Shown here piece after piece: positions 42,707 to 52,580 of a DNA stretch of 64,000 nucleotides. The stretch lies in contig JACKBS010000007.1 of assembly GCA_020634435.1 (NCBI GenBank), positions 310,001 to 374,000 on the forward strand, given 5' to 3'. A program made the translations under genes and the position numbers. This DNA comes from Ardenticatenaceae bacterium. Lineage in GTDB: Bacteria; Chloroflexota; Anaerolineae; Promineifilales; Promineifilaceae. The notes under the pieces are model-generated. The model saw nothing but the letters and a program-made list of their open reading frames with translations. It was not told the origin of the DNA and made no database searches. Each line of letters starts with the position of its first letter. Within the stretch, counting starts at the first letter, position 1.

Positions 42707-44269
42707 TTACGGCCGTACGATCAACGGCAAATACACATTCAACACCACCTGATCATACTCATAAGCGCCACGTTCGCAGGCCGGGCCAAACGGCCGGGCC
42801 ACGCCGCGCTGATCCACCGCTGGGCAGCCACTGCCGCTGTTGATCGCCGGGGAGCCAAGCAGCAGCGCGTGGGTCAGAGTAGTACCCCCATTATTTTGCA
42901 ACGGGCCTAAGCGTGGATTGGTGTTTTTCAAATCGGCCGTACCGGCCAGCTGGCACGTGTTGTCGCTCACAATATTGTACCCTTGCGAAGTTACCGTACC
43001 GCTGCAATTTGAGCCTGACCCGCTAATAGCAATGATGGTGTTTTTGGCCGTCACCGTACCCGCCAGCACCGAAATGGTTTGCCCGTTGACCACGGTGGAA
43101 CTGTTGTCGCTAAAGGTCACGTTGTTGAGATGGGTCACCGCACTGCCCGCATTGCGCAAGCCACCGCCCTGCCCGGCGGTACCGTTGCCGCTGATGGTGC
43201 TGTTGGTGATCGTAAAGCTGTTCACGCCGGTGACTGCATCCACGTTGTTCACAATACCACCGCCAGAACCAGTGGCCGTGTTGCTATAAACGGCCGATTG
43301 ATCCAGCACCACCGTTCCCGACTCGGTACTGATACCGCCGCCACCGCCGCCACCAGCCTGGTTGTGATGAATATTGCTTGTTTGCACCGTCAGGCTAAAC
43401 GAATTATGCAGCCCACCACCACGCCCGTCGGCCGTATTGTCGTGGATGTTGCTGCTGCTTACGGTGAGCGTCCCCTCGTTGAACAAACCGGCCCCGTTGC
43501 GCGCCGTGTTGTTGCGCACTTCACTGCCAGTTACGGACATTACGCCCAGATTTTCAATGCCCCCACCCTGCGAGACTGTGTTCTCAGCCACGTTGTCGTA
43601 GACGGTGATGTTGGTGGCCGTTAAATGGCCCATGGCTGCATTGTCGATACCGCCACCAAAATCGGCTTTATTGCCGTGAATAATGCTGTTGGTAACGGTC
43701 ATTACGTCAAGGTTTAAAATGCCGCCACCTGCACAGTCGTTACAAATGGAAACGTTGTTCACCAATTCATCAGCGGTGTTATTGCGCACGGTGACGCTGT
43801 TTAAGGTCATAGTGCCGTCATTGGTAATGCCGGCACCGTTGGGTGCCAGGTTGTTTTCCACCACGCTGTTACTGAGCGTGACGGTGCTGCCCTCGTTAAG
43901 CAAACCACCGCCGTCCACCCCGCTGGCATCGCCATTGCGGATGGTTACGCCAGAAATGGACACATTGACCGCGCCGCTAATCATAATCACCGAATCGGCG
44001 GCGTTGCCATCAATAATTGTTTGGCCAGAGCCTGCCCCCACCAAAATGACCGACCGCGAGATAGAAACATTCTCGGTGAAAGTTCCGGCAGCGATGGTCA
44101 GAGGCGTGTTTTCTGGCCCGTTGGTGACGGCATCTTGGATGGAAACGTAGGTGCAGCCGGAGGGACAAATATCGGCCGTACCCGCGTAGAGCTGATTGAC
44201 AAAAAGCAAGCTACCCACCAACACGGGCAGTGCAAGGAGGGTAAACAGGAGGGGGAGTCGTCGGTTCAT
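42707..44269 (-). CDS. secreted right-handed beta-helix protein (choice-of-anchor Q type)
   Basis: This 520-residue protein has a signal peptide, then CPSGCTYVSIQDAV, the typical opening of polymorphic outer-membrane/beta-helix proteins, then many repeats of the GGGI-N-G--T-----S-I--N type. The C-terminal region contains NPRLGPLQNNGGTTLTHAL and RGAYEYD, the choice-of-anchor Q signature, and the last residues are VYLPLIVRP. AAAGGATTGTCC lies before the ATG. It is likely exported and attached to the surface. Confidence 0.85.
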   Translation of the reverse strand: MNRRLPLLFTLLALPVLVGSLLFVNQLYAGTADICPSGCTYVSIQDAVTNGPENTPLTIAAGTFTENVSISRSVILVGAGSGQTIIDGNAADSVIMISGAVNVSISGVTIRNGDASGVDGGGLLNEGSTVTLSNSVVENNLAPNGAGITNDGTMTLNSVTVRNNTADELVNNVSICNDCAGGGILNLDVMTVTNSIIHGNKADFGGGIDNAAMGHLTATNITVYDNVAENTVSQGGGIENLGVMSVTGSEVRNNTARNGAGLFNEGTLTVSSSNIHDNTADGRGGGLHNSFSLTVQTSNIHHNQAGGGGGGGISTESGTVVLDQSAVYSNTATGSGGGIVNNVDAVTGVNSFTITNSTISGNGTAGQGGGLRNAGSAVTHLNNVTFSDNSSTVVNGQTISVLAGTVTAKNTIIAISGSGSNCSGTVTSQGYNIVSDNTCQLAGTADLKNTNPRLGPLQNNGGTTLTHALLLGSPAINSGSGCPAVDQRGVARPFGPACERGAYEYDQVVLNVYLPLIVRP

Positions 44270-44494
44270 AGGACAATCCTTTAAGAGGTGCGATACACTT
44301 CTTCAATTAACAGTTCGCTAAACTTGTGGCAAATCAGGTGCAACGTACCTGTCTACCTGAAAAGGAATTACGACCAAAACATCCTTTTGCACTTGTGCAT
44401 TTTATCACGACCCCAGGGGTGGGGTCTAACAGGCACATTAAAAATTGGCAAATCTTATTCGTCGGTACGGCCGTTCACGTTACAATTCTGCTCT

Positions 44495-45919
44495 ATGTGG
44501 CCCAATAGATTGAAGCTGACACTGTTGATACTATTTTTGCTGGGGCTCCTGGCGGCTTGTGAACGGCCGTCAGCCACCGACACCACCCTGGCCCAACTAC
44601 CTGCCAACATCGCCCCGCTGGACAGCGAAACGGCCGCTACGCCCACCCTGGCCAACACGGTTGTGCCGACTTTAGCACCAACCGCCACGGCAACGGCCGT
44701 TCCGGCTACACCCACCAGCACCGCCACGCCAATCTTCCCTGAGACCAACACACCGGCCTGCGGCCAACTACTGCCCATCCTGCCGCAAAACGCCGATCCC
44801 ACCGTCACCAGCCTATCGCCCGATCCGGCACTGCTGGCGGAGATTGCCAACGCTATGCCCGCTGAAGCGCTGCCCGCCTGGGAGTATCTGCTGGAAAATC
44901 CGGGCAGCGTGGGGTTGGTGGCTTACCGCGTGGGGGATGAGGCCAACGGCATCTACCACAACGCCGATATGCAAATGCCGCTGGCCTCCGTGGTCAAGAT
45001 CATTCATTTGGTGGCTTATGCCGAAGCGGTCGCGGCTGGCGAGTTGGATCCCACCAACTACGTGACGTTAGACACGCTGGACAGCTACTATCTGCCCGGC
45101 TACGACCTGGGTTCGCACAATCGGGCGATAGAAGAACTGGAAGCCGCAGGATTGGTGCTGGCTGCCCCCGATCGCGTCCGGCTGGAAGATGTTCCCTGGA
45201 TGATGATCCGCCACAGCGCCAACGCCGCTACAGACTATCTACACATGTTGTTGGGGCAAACGGTGATTGAAGAAACGGCCGTTGCCCTCAACCTCACCCA
45301 ACAAACCGCGCCCTGTACCTTTTTGGGCCAGTTCATGGCCATGAGCAACCAGACCCGTGCAGAGCAAAACGATCGCGCCGCTATCGAGGCGTACCTGGAG
45401 AATCCAGCCAACTACGGCACAGAAGTGGTGCAGCTGGCCGAAGCGTACAGCAGCGACCCTGAATTTCGTGAGGCAGAGCAAGCGTGGCATGCAGATGAAA
45501 GACGGCCGTCTACCCAGGACCAACGCTTTTTTAGCCACAACCTGAACGCCAGTGGCACCCCGCGTGAATATGCCGCGCTCATGGCCCAAATTGCCCAAAA
45601 TGGCCTCAGCAACCCGGAAAGCAGCTTTTTGGCCCGCCGTTACCTGGAATGGCCCATGATTTTCCTGGCCAACCAGGAACGATTTAGCAACCTTGGCTAC
45701 AAAAATGGCTCATTGCCGGGTATCCTCAACACTGCGTACTACGCCTACCCTATCGGCGAAGTAACGCCAACTGTGGTCATCCTTTTCTTCCGCGATTTGC
45801 CGGGCAGCAGCTACCGCGAATGGCGCAACAACCTGGCCCACGATGAACTGGCCCGCTGGCTGCTGGACAATCCTGAAGCATTAAGCTTGCTGCGGACCGC
45901 GCTGACACCTTCTTCTTAA
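44495..45919 (+). CDS. lipoprotein with class A beta-lactamase-like serine hydrolase domain
   Basis: This 474-residue protein starts at MWPNRLKLT; the open frame upstream lacks coding character. The lipobox LLAAC gives Cys22. A Thr/Pro-rich linker (about 45-90) leads to a beta-lactamase-fold domain: Ser165-x-x-Lys168 in LASVVKIIHL, Ser241-Ala-Asn in RHSANAATDY, and KNG in YKNGSLPG in place of KTG. It may be a cell-wall-related serine hydrolase or a beta-lactamase; it is much larger than secreted class A enzymes and the KNG variant argues against assuming resistance. Confidence 0.78.
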   Translation: MWPNRLKLTLLILFLLGLLAACERPSATDTTLAQLPANIAPLDSETAATPTLANTVVPTLAPTATATAVPATPTSTATPIFPETNTPACGQLLPILPQNADPTVTSLSPDPALLAEIANAMPAEALPAWEYLLENPGSVGLVAYRVGDEANGIYHNADMQMPLASVVKIIHLVAYAEAVAAGELDPTNYVTLDTLDSYYLPGYDLGSHNRAIEELEAAGLVLAAPDRVRLEDVPWMMIRHSANAATDYLHMLLGQTVIEETAVALNLTQQTAPCTFLGQFMAMSNQTRAEQNDRAAIEAYLENPANYGTEVVQLAEAYSSDPEFREAEQAWHADERRPSTQDQRFFSHNLNASGTPREYAALMAQIAQNGLSNPESSFLARRYLEWPMIFLANQERFSNLGYKNGSLPGILNTAYYAYPIGEVTPTVVILFFRDLPGSSYREWRNNLAHDELARWLLDNPEALSLLRTALTPSS

Positions 45920-46150
45920 TTCCCGCTCTACAATCCAGAAATTTTTTGTTAAAATAAGCCATCAACTTCTGTAAGCCAATCCCTGAGCCAGGAGTTGGCC
46001 AAAAATTATGGAGCCGGGCCAATCGTGAGCCTGACAAACGGCCGTACTGCTTCAATGCAGATCAATTTATCGACGACGCTATATTTCTTGTTGTTAGCAA
46101 ACTGACGTTGTGAGCTTGTCAGATTATTCCCAGCAAAGTACCAAGCTTCC

Positions 46151-48670
46151 ATGAATTCAGCTCTATCCCCTTATCTTTTTGCACTGTACTTGTCCATTTC
46201 TGTTTGCTGGTTTTTTACCTTCTACGCCTGGCGGCGGCGACGGATACGGGCAGCAGGCGCGTTTGCCGCGGTCATGTTTGCCGCCGGTCTATGGGCTTTT
46301 TTCTACGGGCTGGAACTCATTGCCCCTACGCTGGAAAGCAAGCTGCTTTGGTTTAATCTAAAACAGCTCGGCGTTTCGACCGTGGGTCCAAGCATTCTCC
46401 TTGCTACGCTGGCTTTCACACGTCCTCGCTTGGGGTTTCCGCGGCTAATGTGGGCCCTTTTGATTTTAGAACCCATTGTTTCGATCATAATTTTTTGGAC
46501 AAATGCCTGGCACGGACTAGCGGGAACTCCCACCTTGGTGACCGACATTTTCCCGTTTCCGGTTCTCTATTTTGGTTTTGGCGCATGGTACTGGTTTAGT
46601 TTATTTGTCAACTATATGCTGGTGCTCGTGTCGATCTTCATTTTGGTGATGCAGCTGCCTGGGGCAAACCGAATTTACCGGAGACAGCTGCTGCTTATTG
46701 TGGCTGGTTTGATGATGCCCTGGCTAGTCGGCTCGCTTTCTTTTTGGGGTGTTGCCAACTTTGAATATCTCAATCTTGCTACCTTTTCCTTACCGTTTTC
46801 AGCATTTTTTATTGGCGTTGGCCTGTTTCGGTACGGGCTGCTGCAACTGACACCGGTGGCATATTCGGCCGTTTTTTCCAGCATTCGTGACGGCATTATT
46901 GTGTTAGACAAAAACTTTCACATTTCGGAGCTAAATCCAGCGGCCTTGCGCATGTTGGGCCTGAAGGAACGGATGCTCATTGGCAAACCCGTCGCTGAGG
47001 TTATTCCCATTTGGGTGCAGTCCGAGCTAAGCGAAGATTTTTTTAAACAGAATGAATCGCAAGAATTTTACTATGAGCACGGGGGGCAGTACCGCTATCT
47101 GGAAGTTCACAGTGGTGCCATCGTTAGTGATTTGCAAGACACAACCGGCACGGTGCTCATTTTGTATGATGTAACCGACCGCAAGCTGGCGGAAAAAGCC
47201 CGGCAAGTTTCGGAGGACCGTTACCGTACTATTTTTGAAACAGACAGCGCGGCCACGCTGATTTTGGAAGAAGACATGACCGTTTCGCTGGCCAATGGCC
47301 AGTTTGCCAAGCTGGCTGGCTATGAGCGGCACGAAATTGAAGGCAAGAAGAAGTGGACCGCTTTTGTGCACCCTGACGACGTTGAAACAATGAAAAATTA
47401 TCACGTGCAGCGACGCGTCAATGGGGAAGGACTGCCTGATAATTACGAATTCCGCTTTGTAGATAGCAACGGCCGTATCAAAAATGTTTATGTCGCGGTG
47501 GCCATGGTGCCGGATTCGCGCATCAGCATTGCCTCCATGCTGGACATTACCGACCGCAAGCTGGCTGAACAGCTGCTGCAACAGCGAGCCACCGACCTGG
47601 AAGCGGCCATTCGCTCCGAGCAAGAGCGCAGCGCCATCATTTTGCGCAGCGTAGATGACGCCATCGCCGTGAGCAACCTGTCGCAAAAAATTGCTTATGT
47701 CAATCCGGCGTTTACCCGCCTGAGCGGTTACTCATCGGAAGAAGCGTTGGGTCAGTCGCCTAGTTTTATTTTAAACGGCCGTATTCCTGCTCTGATTTGG
47801 CGTAGTCTGCAAGGGGCGCTTGTTGATGAAACCGTTTGGGAAGGCGAACTCCAGTTCAAGCGCAAAGATGGCACCGTGTACGATGCGGCCGTTCTCATTG
47901 CCCCCGTGCGTGATGGCAATGGACAGCTCATCGGCTATGTGTCCAGCCATCGCGACATCACCGAAACCAAACGTCTGGAAGAGTCGCGCCGTCGCTTTGT
48001 GTCCAACATTTCGCACGAACTGCGCACCCCGGTGACCAACATCAAGCTGTACACAGAGCTGCTTAATCGCAACTACAACAGCCCGCGCCGTGAAAATTAT
48101 TTTGCCACGCTTAACGATCAAATTGAACGATTAGAAAGCATCATCCAAAACAGCCTGGACATTGTGTACCTGGAAGACGAGCAAAAAGAGCTGCACCGCG
48201 AAACGATTCATTGGGAAATGCTAAGCGAGAGTTTGCAGACCCGCTTGCAGCCGCAGGCAGCCGAGAAAAATATCACGCTGCGATTTGCCGCAGAAATTGC
48301 CCACCTGCCGCCGATCATTGGCGACCCCCAGCGCATCTCCCAGGCCATTTACGAACTGATCCACAACGCCATCTCCTTTAACTCGGTTGGCGGTTGGGTG
48401 GCCGTTACGGGCGAAACGCAGCAGGATCAGGGTCACCAATTCCTCACGCTTTCCGTCATTGATAATGGGCCGGGCATTGCCTCGTCTGAACATGCCCGCA
48501 TTTTTGATCGCTTCTACCGGGGCAAGCAGGCCGAATCCGCCCAGATTCCTGGCACCGGCCTGGGGCTGAGTATGGTGACGTTGATTGCCCAGGCACACAA
48601 CGGCCGTCTTACTCTAGAAAGCCGCCCCGGCGAAGGCAGTACCTTTACCCTCTGGTTTCCCCTGAACTAA
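46151..48670 (+). CDS. multi-PAS sensor histidine kinase with 7TM N-terminus
   Basis: This 839-residue kinase has seven hydrophobic segments in residues 1-230 (histidine-kinase 7TM type), then three PAS domains (about 240-350, 360-475 and 490-605), then HisKA with phospho-accepting His622 in NISHELRTPVTN and an HATPase domain with ELIHNAISFN, IDNGPGIA, FDRFYRG and GTGLGLSMV. A response regulator is not encoded on either side. The second and third PAS domains include DITDRKLAEQ and DITETKRLEE PAC ends. Signal unknown. Confidence 0.93.
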   Translation: MNSALSPYLFALYLSISVCWFFTFYAWRRRRIRAAGAFAAVMFAAGLWAFFYGLELIAPTLESKLLWFNLKQLGVSTVGPSILLATLAFTRPRLGFPRLMWALLILEPIVSIIIFWTNAWHGLAGTPTLVTDIFPFPVLYFGFGAWYWFSLFVNYMLVLVSIFILVMQLPGANRIYRRQLLLIVAGLMMPWLVGSLSFWGVANFEYLNLATFSLPFSAFFIGVGLFRYGLLQLTPVAYSAVFSSIRDGIIVLDKNFHISELNPAALRMLGLKERMLIGKPVAEVIPIWVQSELSEDFFKQNESQEFYYEHGGQYRYLEVHSGAIVSDLQDTTGTVLILYDVTDRKLAEKARQVSEDRYRTIFETDSAATLILEEDMTVSLANGQFAKLAGYERHEIEGKKKWTAFVHPDDVETMKNYHVQRRVNGEGLPDNYEFRFVDSNGRIKNVYVAVAMVPDSRISIASMLDITDRKLAEQLLQQRATDLEAAIRSEQERSAIILRSVDDAIAVSNLSQKIAYVNPAFTRLSGYSSEEALGQSPSFILNGRIPALIWRSLQGALVDETVWEGELQFKRKDGTVYDAAVLIAPVRDGNGQLIGYVSSHRDITETKRLEESRRRFVSNISHELRTPVTNIKLYTELLNRNYNSPRRENYFATLNDQIERLESIIQNSLDIVYLEDEQKELHRETIHWEMLSESLQTRLQPQAAEKNITLRFAAEIAHLPPIIGDPQRISQAIYELIHNAISFNSVGGWVAVTGETQQDQGHQFLTLSVIDNGPGIASSEHARIFDRFYRGKQAESAQIPGTGLGLSMVTLIAQAHNGRLTLESRPGEGSTFTLWFPLN

Positions 48671-48682
48671 GTAGGTCCCCCA

Positions 48683-48710
48683 TTGTCATCTTCCTCAATT
48701 GCTCTATAGT
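48683..48710 (+). promoter_or_regulatory. promoter of mscS-like gene
   Basis: TTGTCA (48,683-48,688), 16-base spacer, TATAGT (48,705-48,710), about 75 bases before the start codon. Confidence 0.5.
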
Positions 48711-48784
48711 AAAAAGTGAAATTATCCCCTACAACTCGTTAAAAGAAGTGCGCTGCACTTTTGTTACAAAAGGAAGGATGAAAA

Positions 48785-49591
48785 ATGGATATTTTGGAAC
48801 AAGCCCAGGTGCTGATCTTAAGCTATGGCTTGAATATTCTGGGCGCTATTGCCATTGTGGTGGTTGGCTGGTGGCTGGCGGGAATCATCTCCCGCTGGGT
48901 AGAAAAAGCCCTGGCTAAAACCAGCAGCAACAAAGCGCTGTACCGCTTTTTGGGCAGCCTCACCTATTACGCCATTTTGTCATTTGCCGTGGTGTCGGCG
49001 CTGGCCCGTTTGGGCGTTCAAACTGCATCTTTCATCGCTGTGCTGGGCGCGGCAGGCCTGGCGGTCGGCCTGGCGCTGGAGGGCGCCCTGTCCAACTTTG
49101 CCTCTGGCGTCATGATCCTGCTGTTTAAACCGTTCGAGATTGGGCATTATGTGGAAATTAGCGGTTCGTTTGGCCGGGTAACGGACATCAAAATCTTCAA
49201 CACGGTCTTGGTGACGCGGGAAAAGAAAACCGTCATTATTCCCAACGGGCTCATCATTAGCGACAAAATTGTGAACTATTCCAAGCAAGGTCACATTCGG
49301 GTAGACATGGTATTTGGCATTGGCTACGACGACGATTTGCTCAAGGCCAAGCGCGTTTTGGAAGAACTGGTAAAAGCGGATAATCGGGTGCTGCCAGAGC
49401 CAGCTCCGCGCGTGGCCGTGCTGGAATTGGCCGACAGCAGCGTTAATTTTGCGGTACGGCCGTATGTCAAAATTGAGGATTATTGGGACATCCAGCTAGA
49501 CATGCCCGAGCGCGTCAAGCTGCGCTTCGACCAGGAAGGCATCTCCATCCCCTTCCCCCAACGCGACATTCATCTTTTCCAAGCCAACTGA
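48785..49591 (+). CDS. small-conductance mechanosensitive channel, MscS family
   Basis: This 268-residue protein has three membrane segments near the N-terminus and the conserved MscS pore helix region (AVLGAAGLAVGLALEGALSN) followed by FASGVMILLFKPFEIGHYV. The cytoplasmic beta domain and C-terminal alpha/beta domain complete the normal MscS layout. It releases solutes on osmotic downshock. AAGGAAGGATG lies upstream. Transcription appears independent of the kinase gene because of a promoter in the gap. Confidence 0.93.
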   Translation: MDILEQAQVLILSYGLNILGAIAIVVVGWWLAGIISRWVEKALAKTSSNKALYRFLGSLTYYAILSFAVVSALARLGVQTASFIAVLGAAGLAVGLALEGALSNFASGVMILLFKPFEIGHYVEISGSFGRVTDIKIFNTVLVTREKKTVIIPNGLIISDKIVNYSKQGHIRVDMVFGIGYDDDLLKAKRVLEELVKADNRVLPEPAPRVAVLELADSSVNFAVRPYVKIEDYWDIQLDMPERVKLRFDQEGISIPFPQRDIHLFQAN

Positions 49592-49592
49592 T

Positions 49593-49700
49593 TGGTGGTC
49601 GGTGATCCGTAATCCGTCAGCGGTAATCGGTAAAGAGTACGGCTCACCGATTACCGTTTACCGGCCACGAATTACCGCTTACCGCTTCCCCGCCAATCCA
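49593..49700. repeat. degenerate CCGTTTACCG/CGGTAATCGG-type repeat array
   Basis: A run of short imperfect units (GTAATCCGT, CGGTAATCGGTAAA, CACCGATTACCGTTTACCGG, ATTACCGCTTACCGC) in both orientations fills most of the gap after mscS. Related units have entered trpF at 15,545-15,586. It can fold into several hairpins. Confidence 0.6.
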
Positions 49701-49806
49701 GCTAAAATACCCTTTGGGGCTGAACCAAGCCCAAATAAACAAGGACTACCACGGCCTGCTCGTCTGTGCGTCACAGTCTAAGCAGACAAACAGACCGCAA
49801 AACGTT

Positions 49807-50976
49807 ATGGATAAAAAAGTAATCGCGTATTTTCTGGCCTTCATTGCCCTGGGCATGACTTCTGCGGCGTTGGGCCCCACATTACCAGGACTGGCTGAAC
49901 AAACGGACACGCAGCTGAGCGGCATTAGCTTCCTGTTTGCCACCCGTTCGCTAGGCTATTTGGCAGGTTCTATCCTCGCCGGGCGCATTTATGACCGCCT
50001 GCCGGGGCACCCGCTGCTGATGGTTCTGCTGCTGCTCATGGGGGTATCGCTGGCGCTGGTGCCGTTTATCGGCCAGCTGTGGCTGTTGACCTTCCTCATG
50101 CTCCTGGCTGGCGTTATGGAATCTGGCGTGGATGTGGGCACCAACACGTTGATGGTGTGGCGCTTTGGCGAGAAGGTGGGACCATACATGAACAGCCTGC
50201 ACTTCTTTTTTGGACTGGGCGCATTTTTGTCGCCAATCATCATTGCCCAAACGATGCTGGCGACAGATGGCGGGATTCGCCTGGCCTACTGGGCGCTATC
50301 ACTGACGGTGCTGCCCGCGGTGGTTCTGTTTTTACGCTTCCCCAGCATGCCCATTCGCCAGCGGAATACGGCCGTTGACGACAACAAAGCCAACACCTTG
50401 CTCATCGTTCTGGTAGCTGCCTTTCTGTTTTTGTACGTAGGGGCGGAAGTCTCCTACGGTGGCTGGATTTACACGTACGCCACCACGCTGGAACTCAGCA
50501 GCAGTACAGCGGCGGCCTACCTGACCAGCTTCTTTTGGGGTGCCCTAACCGTGGGCCGCTTGCTTTCGATCCCCATCGCCGCCAAGTTACATCCCAAAAC
50601 GCTGCTGGGTGGGGCGCTGGGTGGCGCACTGCTCAGCATGGGCATCTTGCTCACCGGGCAAAACAGCGGCACGGCGCTGTGGGTAGGTACGATTGGGCTG
50701 GGTCTGTCGATGTCGGTCATCTTCCCCACCACCATTGCCCTGGCCGAACACACGCTGTCGTTGAGCGGGCAGATGACCAGCTACTTTTTTGTCGGCGCTT
50801 CGCTGGGCGCGATGACCGTGCCCTGGCTCATCGGCCAGATGTTTGAACGCATTGGTCCGGTGGTGACGATGATCACCATTTTGATCACGCTGCTCATTGC
50901 CGTGGCGGTGTTTGGCCTGCTCATCTGGCAGGCACGGCTGCATCAGGAGGCCAAGGCGGCGCGGTTGAGCATGTGA
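49807..50976 (+). CDS. MFS transporter
   Basis: This is a 389-residue protein with about 12 hydrophobic segments starting at MDKKVIAYF; the open frame upstream is non-coding in character. The MFS loop 2-3 motif is present as GRIYDRLPGHPLL. The general shape resembles FucP/bacterial sugar-type and drug-type MFS proteins; substrate is unknown. It is followed ten bases later by a methyltransferase gene. Confidence 0.85.
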   Translation: MDKKVIAYFLAFIALGMTSAALGPTLPGLAEQTDTQLSGISFLFATRSLGYLAGSILAGRIYDRLPGHPLLMVLLLLMGVSLALVPFIGQLWLLTFLMLLAGVMESGVDVGTNTLMVWRFGEKVGPYMNSLHFFFGLGAFLSPIIIAQTMLATDGGIRLAYWALSLTVLPAVVLFLRFPSMPIRQRNTAVDDNKANTLLIVLVAAFLFLYVGAEVSYGGWIYTYATTLELSSSTAAAYLTSFFWGALTVGRLLSIPIAAKLHPKTLLGGALGGALLSMGILLTGQNSGTALWVGTIGLGLSMSVIFPTTIALAEHTLSLSGQMTSYFFVGASLGAMTVPWLIGQMFERIGPVVTMITILITLLIAVAVFGLLIWQARLHQEAKAARLSM

Positions 50977-50986
50977 GGGAGAAAAA

Positions 50987-51703
50987 ATGAACACCTTTCT
51001 CTGGCAAGAATCGGATTCGCAGGCTTTTATTGATTACGGCCGTTATTTTGTGCCGCAGCGTGAATACCAGCTGCAAACCATCGCCGACCTCATTCCGCAG
51101 CCAGACGGCCCGGCCCACATTTTGGAGCTGAGCTGCGGCGAAGGGCTGCTGAGCCGCTTTCCCAGCGTCACCCTGCACGGCTACGACCTCTCGCCCGTCA
51201 TGCTAGAGCAAGCGCAACAGCGGCTGGCGCACTATGGTCAGCGCTTTGTCCCCCGCCAGTTCGACCTGAACCAGACCGAGTGGCGCACCAACCAACCAAC
51301 CTTTCATGCTGTCGTCAGCTCGCTCACCATTCACCATTTGGATGGGCCAGACAAGCTGCGGCTGTTCCTGGATGTGTACCAGATGCTGCATCCCGGCGGG
51401 GTTTTGGTCATCGCTGACCTGGTTGCGCCGACGCGAGGCTTGGGAACGGCCGTTGCCGCTCAGGCGTGGGATGAAGCGGTTCGTCAACGCAGCCGCCAGC
51501 TGGATGGCAACGACGCGGCGCTAACTTATTTTGAACAGCTTAAGTGGAATCTTTACCGCTACCCGGAAGACCCCGATGTGGCCATCGACAAGCCCAGCAG
51601 CTTGCTGGATCAGCTCAAGTGGGTGGAACAGGCAGGCTTTACGGCCGTTGATGTCCATTGGCTGCTGGCCGGGCACGTCATTTACAGTGGAGTAAAACGA
51701 TGA
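50987..51703 (+). CDS. class I SAM-dependent methyltransferase
   Basis: This is a 238-residue protein with motif I ILELSCGEGLLSR and post-I YDLSPVMLEQA; motif IV is VVSSLTIHHLD. These fit the Methyltransf_25/UbiE-like group. GAGGGAGAAAAA lies before the ATG, and the end overlaps the following Nudix gene (ATGA). Substrate unknown. Confidence 0.85.
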   Translation: MNTFLWQESDSQAFIDYGRYFVPQREYQLQTIADLIPQPDGPAHILELSCGEGLLSRFPSVTLHGYDLSPVMLEQAQQRLAHYGQRFVPRQFDLNQTEWRTNQPTFHAVVSSLTIHHLDGPDKLRLFLDVYQMLHPGGVLVIADLVAPTRGLGTAVAAQAWDEAVRQRSRQLDGNDAALTYFEQLKWNLYRYPEDPDVAIDKPSSLLDQLKWVEQAGFTAVDVHWLLAGHVIYSGVKR

Positions 51704-52191
51704 GTGTAGGACGATTTTTAGGGGGCGTGATGGCCCTGGTGCGCGAATTGGAAAACGGCCGTTACCTGCTGCTGCAACGGTCCCAACTAAAAGATGTGGG
51801 AGCGGGCAGTTGGGAATGTGTAACCGGGCGCGTAGACCAGGGCGAAAATTTTGAGCAGGCGCTTTACCGCGAAGTGACGGAAGAGATTGGGGTACGGCCG
51901 CGCATCGAATTTATCATCGGGACCACCCATTTTTATCGCGGTCCGGCTTCGCCAGAAACCGAGCTGCTAGGCATGGCCTACGCCTGCACCATTCCGTCGG
52001 TCGAGGGCGTGCGCCTCAGCGCCGAGCACGATGCCCACCACTGGCTCACCGGACAAGAAGTGGCCGACTTTCTACCCCAAGACCATTGGCTACCGCCGAT
52101 CATTGAGCGCGCCGAAGTCATCCGCCGCGCCTGGCCAAAAGAACTCAAGGAATATTTTGCGCAACGGCCGTTTGACATCAGTGAATTTTAG
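51700..52191 (+). CDS. Nudix hydrolase
   Basis: This is a 163-residue single-domain Nudix protein starting at MSVGRFLGG, translationally coupled to the methyltransferase by an ATGA overlap. The box is VDQGENFEQALYREVTEEIG with all catalytic Glu residues. It is closer to the pyrophosphohydrolase (MutT/dATP) type than to the double-domain proteins at 39-41 kb. Confidence 0.85.
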   Translation: MSVGRFLGGVMALVRELENGRYLLLQRSQLKDVGAGSWECVTGRVDQGENFEQALYREVTEEIGVRPRIEFIIGTTHFYRGPASPETELLGMAYACTIPSVEGVRLSAEHDAHHWLTGQEVADFLPQDHWLPPIIERAEVIRRAWPKELKEYFAQRPFDISEF

Positions 52192-52201
52192 TGAGGGAAA
52201 A

Positions 52202-52579
52202 ATGACCGATACATTTGAAGAAGTTTTAGCCGCCAGCTCTCCCCAGGTAGCAACCCTGGCCCGACAGGCCAGAGCACTCATTCAAGATGTGATGCCCAAT
52301 GTGGTAGAAGTCGTCTGGCCCACCCAGCGCATGGCAGGTTACGGCGTTGGCCCCAAGAAGTTATCGGAACAATTTTGCTACATCGGCCCGTTCAAAAAGC
52401 ATATCAATCTTGGCTTTTACTACGGCTCAGACCTGCCCGATCCGCAAAATCTGCTGGAAGGCAGCGGCCAAACCATGCGCCACATCAAAATCAGCCAGCC
52501 CGACCAGCTTGAAAACCCCGCCGTCCGCGATCTGATTGTGGCCGCCTCCAAACACCTACCCAAGTTGAAAAACACTTGA
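52202..52579 (+). CDS. DUF1801-type protein
   Basis: This 125-residue protein starts at MTDTFEEV with GAGGG upstream, ten bases after the Nudix gene. FCYIGPFKKHINLGFYYGSD followed by LPDPQNLLEGSGQTMRHIKI is the DUF1801 (YdhG-like) signature. Function is unknown; members often sit next to small metabolic genes. Confidence 0.75.
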   Translation: MTDTFEEVLAASSPQVATLARQARALIQDVMPNVVEVVWPTQRMAGYGVGPKKLSEQFCYIGPFKKHINLGFYYGSDLPDPQNLLEGSGQTMRHIKISQPDQLENPAVRDLIVAASKHLPKLKNT

Positions 52580-52580
52580 G

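Noticed and set aside
43079..44150. Several open frames antisense to the beta-helix gene
   Set aside because: They arise from the repetitive GGN/NAC codon pattern of the beta-helix repeats on the other strand.
44495..45919. Beta-lactamase conferring antibiotic resistance
   Set aside because: The SxxK and SxN motifs are present, but the KTG motif is KNG and the protein is a large lipoprotein, so only the fold can be claimed.
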